From assembly GCA_026195755.1 (NCBI GenBank), contig JAPHRL010000166.1, positions 1-7,339 on the forward strand: a stretch of 7,339 bases of DNA, in the 5' to 3' direction. Below the pieces are notes generated by a model. It made no database searches, was not told the DNA's origin, and saw only the letters and a list, made by a program, of their open reading frames with translations. Positions 5,698 to 7,339 of this stretch are shown one piece after another. How positions within the stretch are numbered: the stretch's first letter is position 1; every line of letters starts with the position of its first letter. The position numbers and the translations under genes are program-made. Source of the stretch: Kangiella sp. GTDB taxonomy: Bacteria; Pseudomonadota; Gammaproteobacteria; Enterobacterales; Kangiellaceae.

Positions 5698-6348
5698 TCA
5701 CTGCTTCTGTTTTAAGTAGACAAACCAACGACTTGCATTAACACCCGGCAACTTAACTTCGTTCGCCTTAACTAACTCAGCGGTTTCCGGTAACTCATCA
5801 AGTTCTTGCTGTGGATATTGACCCTTCATCGCCAACCAATGGCCACCTTCTGCAAGCAGATGCTCAGTCCAAACCACCATGTCAGACAGGCTGGCAAATG
5901 CGCGCGAAAGAATGCAAGCATACCCTGATTGATTCTTAAAGTCTTGCACTCGCTGATTAATCACTGTCACATTATCCAGTCCCAGCTCATAGACCACCTG
6001 TTTTAGAAAACGGGTCTTTTTACCGTTGGTATCAAGCAGTGTGAACTGTTTTTCCGGGTTTAAAATAGCCAGCGGAATTCCCGGTAAACCTCCTCCGGTG
6101 CCTACATCCAGCAAAGAACTATAATCTTTAATCGCAGGACTCACTACCACGGAGTCAAGCAAATGCAAATCCAATGCTTCCTTGGGGTTGGTTATAGCGG
6201 TTAGATTAAATGCCTTGTTCCACTTCAATAATAAAGAAAGATAATTAAGTAAGCGCTCACTCTGTTCACTTAATAAATCAATCCCACTATTCTGACATTT
6301 TTGATTAAAGGTATCTTGAAGTTTCAGTAGTTCCGAGTTCACAAGCAA
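5698..6348 (-). CDS. rsmG: 16S rRNA (guanine-527-N7) methyltransferase RsmG
   Basis: RsmG (GidB) uses S-adenosylmethionine to methylate N7 of G527 in 16S rRNA; its loss gives low-level streptomycin resistance in several bacteria. The 216-residue frame shows KWNKAFNLTAI (42-52), LHLLDSVVV (61-69), the SAM-binding glycine motif DVGTGGGLPGIPLAI (81-95), FTLLDTNGKKTRFL (102-115), SRAFASL (148-154) and LAMKGQ (172-177), all in family order. There is no ATG at the start. The frame opens at TTG 6348, and a GTG at 6342 is also in frame; an AAGAAG purine stretch upstream could serve either. The N-terminus is several residues longer than in E. coli. The gene lies 72 nt behind mnmG, the usual gidA-gidB pairing. 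Confidence 0.96.
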   Translation of the reverse strand: MLVNSELLKLQDTFNQKCQNSGIDLLSEQSERLLNYLSLLLKWNKAFNLTAITNPKEALDLHLLDSVVVSPAIKDYSSLLDVGTGGGLPGIPLAILNPEKQFTLLDTNGKKTRFLKQVVYELGLDNVTVINQRVQDFKNQSGYACILSRAFASLSDMVVWTEHLLAEGGHWLAMKGQYPQQELDELPETAELVKANEVKLPGVNASRWFVYLKQKQ

Positions 6349-6420
6349 TTTCTTCTTTTATAGATTTAGTATAAGCGTACATTTGATCAGTGCTTAGGCA
6401 TCAAAGCCAACATACTTACT
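6349..6420 (-). other. mnmG-rsmG intergenic spacer with a 6-bp inverted repeat
   Basis: The 72-nt spacer contains TTTGAT (6382-6387) and ATCAAA (6400-6405), a perfect inverted repeat with a 12-nt spacer. On the minus strand it also contains TATACT (6373-6368), which resembles a -10 box, but no good -35 lies 16-18 nt upstream. No U-tract follows the repeat, so no terminator is called. mnmG and rsmG may be one transcript. Confidence 0.35.
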
Positions 6421-7230
6421 TTATGCTGACTTCAGGCGCTGGCGCTTTTTTAAGTGTACTAACAAGAGTGAAATAGCTGCAGGCGTCACACCTGATACAC
6501 GACCAGCCTGGCCGATGGTTTCAGGTTTAATATTCATCAGCTTCTGCACTACTTCATTAGAAAGACCTTTAACCTGGCTATAGTCCAGGTCCTTTGGCAG
6601 CGTGGTATTCTCGTTACGTAGGCTACGCTCAATTTCGTCTTTTTGACGATCAATATAGCCAGAATACTTGATTTGTATCTCTACCTGTTCCGCCACTTTT
6701 GCGGGCACCGGCTGCTCAACCATGCCAGGCAATGCCATCAAACCAGCATAAGTGACATCGGGACGGCGCAACAACTCTTCACCTTTATAGGCACGGCTTA
6801 AAGGCTTCTCTAATTGTTGCTTGAGTTGCTGACCAGCAGCGCTGTCAGGTTGAACCACTAAGTTTTTGATGCGGGTTGTTTCTTGCTCAATAGCCTCTTT
6901 TTTATCGCTAAAAGCCTGCCAGCGGACATCATTAACGAGCCCTATTTCGCGGCCTTTTTCTGTCAAACGTAAGTCCGCATTATCTTCGCGAAGAATTAAA
7001 CGGTATTCCGCTCTTGAGGTAAACATGCGGTAAGGTTCTTGTGTGCCGCGAGTAATCAAGTCATCGATCAATACGCCAATATAAGCTTGATCACGACGCG
7101 GCGACCAAGCTTCTTTATCTTGTACCAGCAGTGCTGCGTTCATACCCGCAATTAAGCCCTGCGCACCGGCTTCTTCATAACCTGTGGTGCCATTAATTTG
7201 ACCTGCAAAGAACAAACCTTTGATAAATTT
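6421..7230 (-). CDS. mnmG: MnmG (GidA) C-terminal part only, fused in frame to foreign sequence
   Basis: MnmG is the FAD-dependent partner of MnmE. Together they make the cmnm5 group on U34 of certain tRNAs. Only about the last 270 of roughly 630 residues are present, from KFIKGLFFAGQING to LKKRQRLKSA. The second GidA signature (AGQINGTTGYEEAGAQGL) is intact, as are EPYRMFTSRAEYRL, LREDNADLRL, the helical region with LLRRPDVTY, KYSGYIDRQ and the MnmE-binding C-terminal SGVTPAAISLLL. The N-terminal FAD-binding glycine motif and the first GidA signature are missing. Upstream of about 7230 the same frame continues as an ABC ATPase sequence, so the gene as written cannot make working MnmG. Either the assembly is chimeric or the gene is broken. 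The downstream order rsmG-parA is normal. Confidence 0.92.
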   Translation of the reverse strand, partial: KFIKGLFFAGQINGTTGYEEAGAQGLIAGMNAALLVQDKEAWSPRRDQAYIGVLIDDLITRGTQEPYRMFTSRAEYRLILREDNADLRLTEKGREIGLVNDVRWQAFSDKKEAIEQETTRIKNLVVQPDSAAGQQLKQQLEKPLSRAYKGEELLRRPDVTYAGLMALPGMVEQPVPAKVAEQVEIQIKYSGYIDRQKDEIERSLRNENTTLPKDLDYSQVKGLSNEVVQKLMNIKPETIGQAGRVSGVTPAAISLLLVHLKKRQRLKSA

Positions 7231-7339
7231 ATGAAGCATGCATACGTGATCGGCGATTAACTGAACACTCGCCATCTCATGCGTTACAACAACGCTCGTG
7301 AGGCTAAATGTACTTTGCATTTTTCGGATAAGCAGGTCA
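7231..7339 (-). CDS. ABC transporter ATPase fragment, probably Mla/MCE type (cut by window edge)
   Basis: Reading in the mnmG frame from the right edge gives DLLIRKMQSTFSLTSVVVTHE followed by MASVQLIADHVCMLH. This fits the segment of an ABC ATPase just after Walker B: an amphipathic helix, the VVVTHE strand with the H-loop (switch) histidine, and the IADHVCMLHK strand that normally continues as G(K/R)I. The combination SLTSVVVTHEMAS...IADHVCMLHK most resembles MlaF-like ATPases of lipid-transport (MCE) systems, though the fragment is too short to be sure. Walker A, the signature motif and Walker B would lie beyond the window. An ATG at 7320 is internal to this domain and is not a credible start. 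Base use does not differ visibly from the neighbours, so it may come from the same genome. Confidence 0.7.

Noticed and set aside
6368..6373. TATACT on the minus strand as an rsmG promoter
   Set aside because: No acceptable -35 element lies 16-18 nt upstream; one hexamer alone is weak evidence.
7318..7320. ATG at 7320 as a genuine start of a short MnmG-like protein
   Set aside because: The residues before and after it continue one ABC ATPase domain to the window edge, so the ATG is an internal Met.

Overview
This window is an ordinary chromosomal housekeeping locus, with every gene on the minus strand. Read in the direction of transcription (right to left) the order is mnmG (gidA), rsmG (gidB), parA (soj), parB (spo0J), then the F1Fo ATP synthase genes atpI, atpB, atpE, atpF, atpH and atpA. 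This gid-par-atp order is a well-known conserved arrangement near the replication origin in many gammaproteobacteria. The proteins also look gammaproteobacterial: subunits a, b and c align closely by eye with remembered Escherichia and Pseudomonas sequences, and the c subunit is of the Pseudomonas type with a proton-binding Asp. Base composition is moderate and slightly AT-rich by eye. A marine lineage such as Kangiella or another Oceanospirillales-like group would fit, but the genus cannot be settled from the sequence alone.

Layout. Positions 1-1061 hold the first 353 codons of atpA, cut by the left edge. Positions 1074-3810 hold atpH, atpF, atpE, atpB and atpI, tightly spaced. The longest gap inside the operon is the 106-nt atpB-atpE space, which is U-rich in the mRNA and leads into a strong GGAGG site. 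A hairpin-forming inverted repeat covers the atpE stop codon. Positions 3811-3949 separate parB from atpI and hold a good sigma70-type promoter for the atp operon plus two small hairpins behind parB. Positions 3950-5665 hold parB and parA, 5698-6348 hold rsmG, and 6421 to the right edge holds a reading frame ending in MnmG. No tRNA, rRNA, CRISPR array or mobile element is visible.

The products belong to three systems: tRNA and rRNA modification (MnmG, RsmG), chromosome segregation (ParA, ParB) and energy coupling (ATP synthase). No previously undescribed system is visible.

The one real anomaly is at the right edge. The mnmG frame keeps only about the last 270 residues of MnmG. Around position 7230 it switches in frame to the C-terminal part of an ABC transporter ATPase (Mla/MCE-like) that runs off the window. 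The likeliest explanation is an assembly chimera at a contig end; a real deletion or recombination is the alternative. Other items worth a look are two 14-bp perfect palindromes at the start and stop of atpI, the U-rich leader of atpE, the atpE-atpF inverted repeat and an isolated perfect DnaA box inside atpB.
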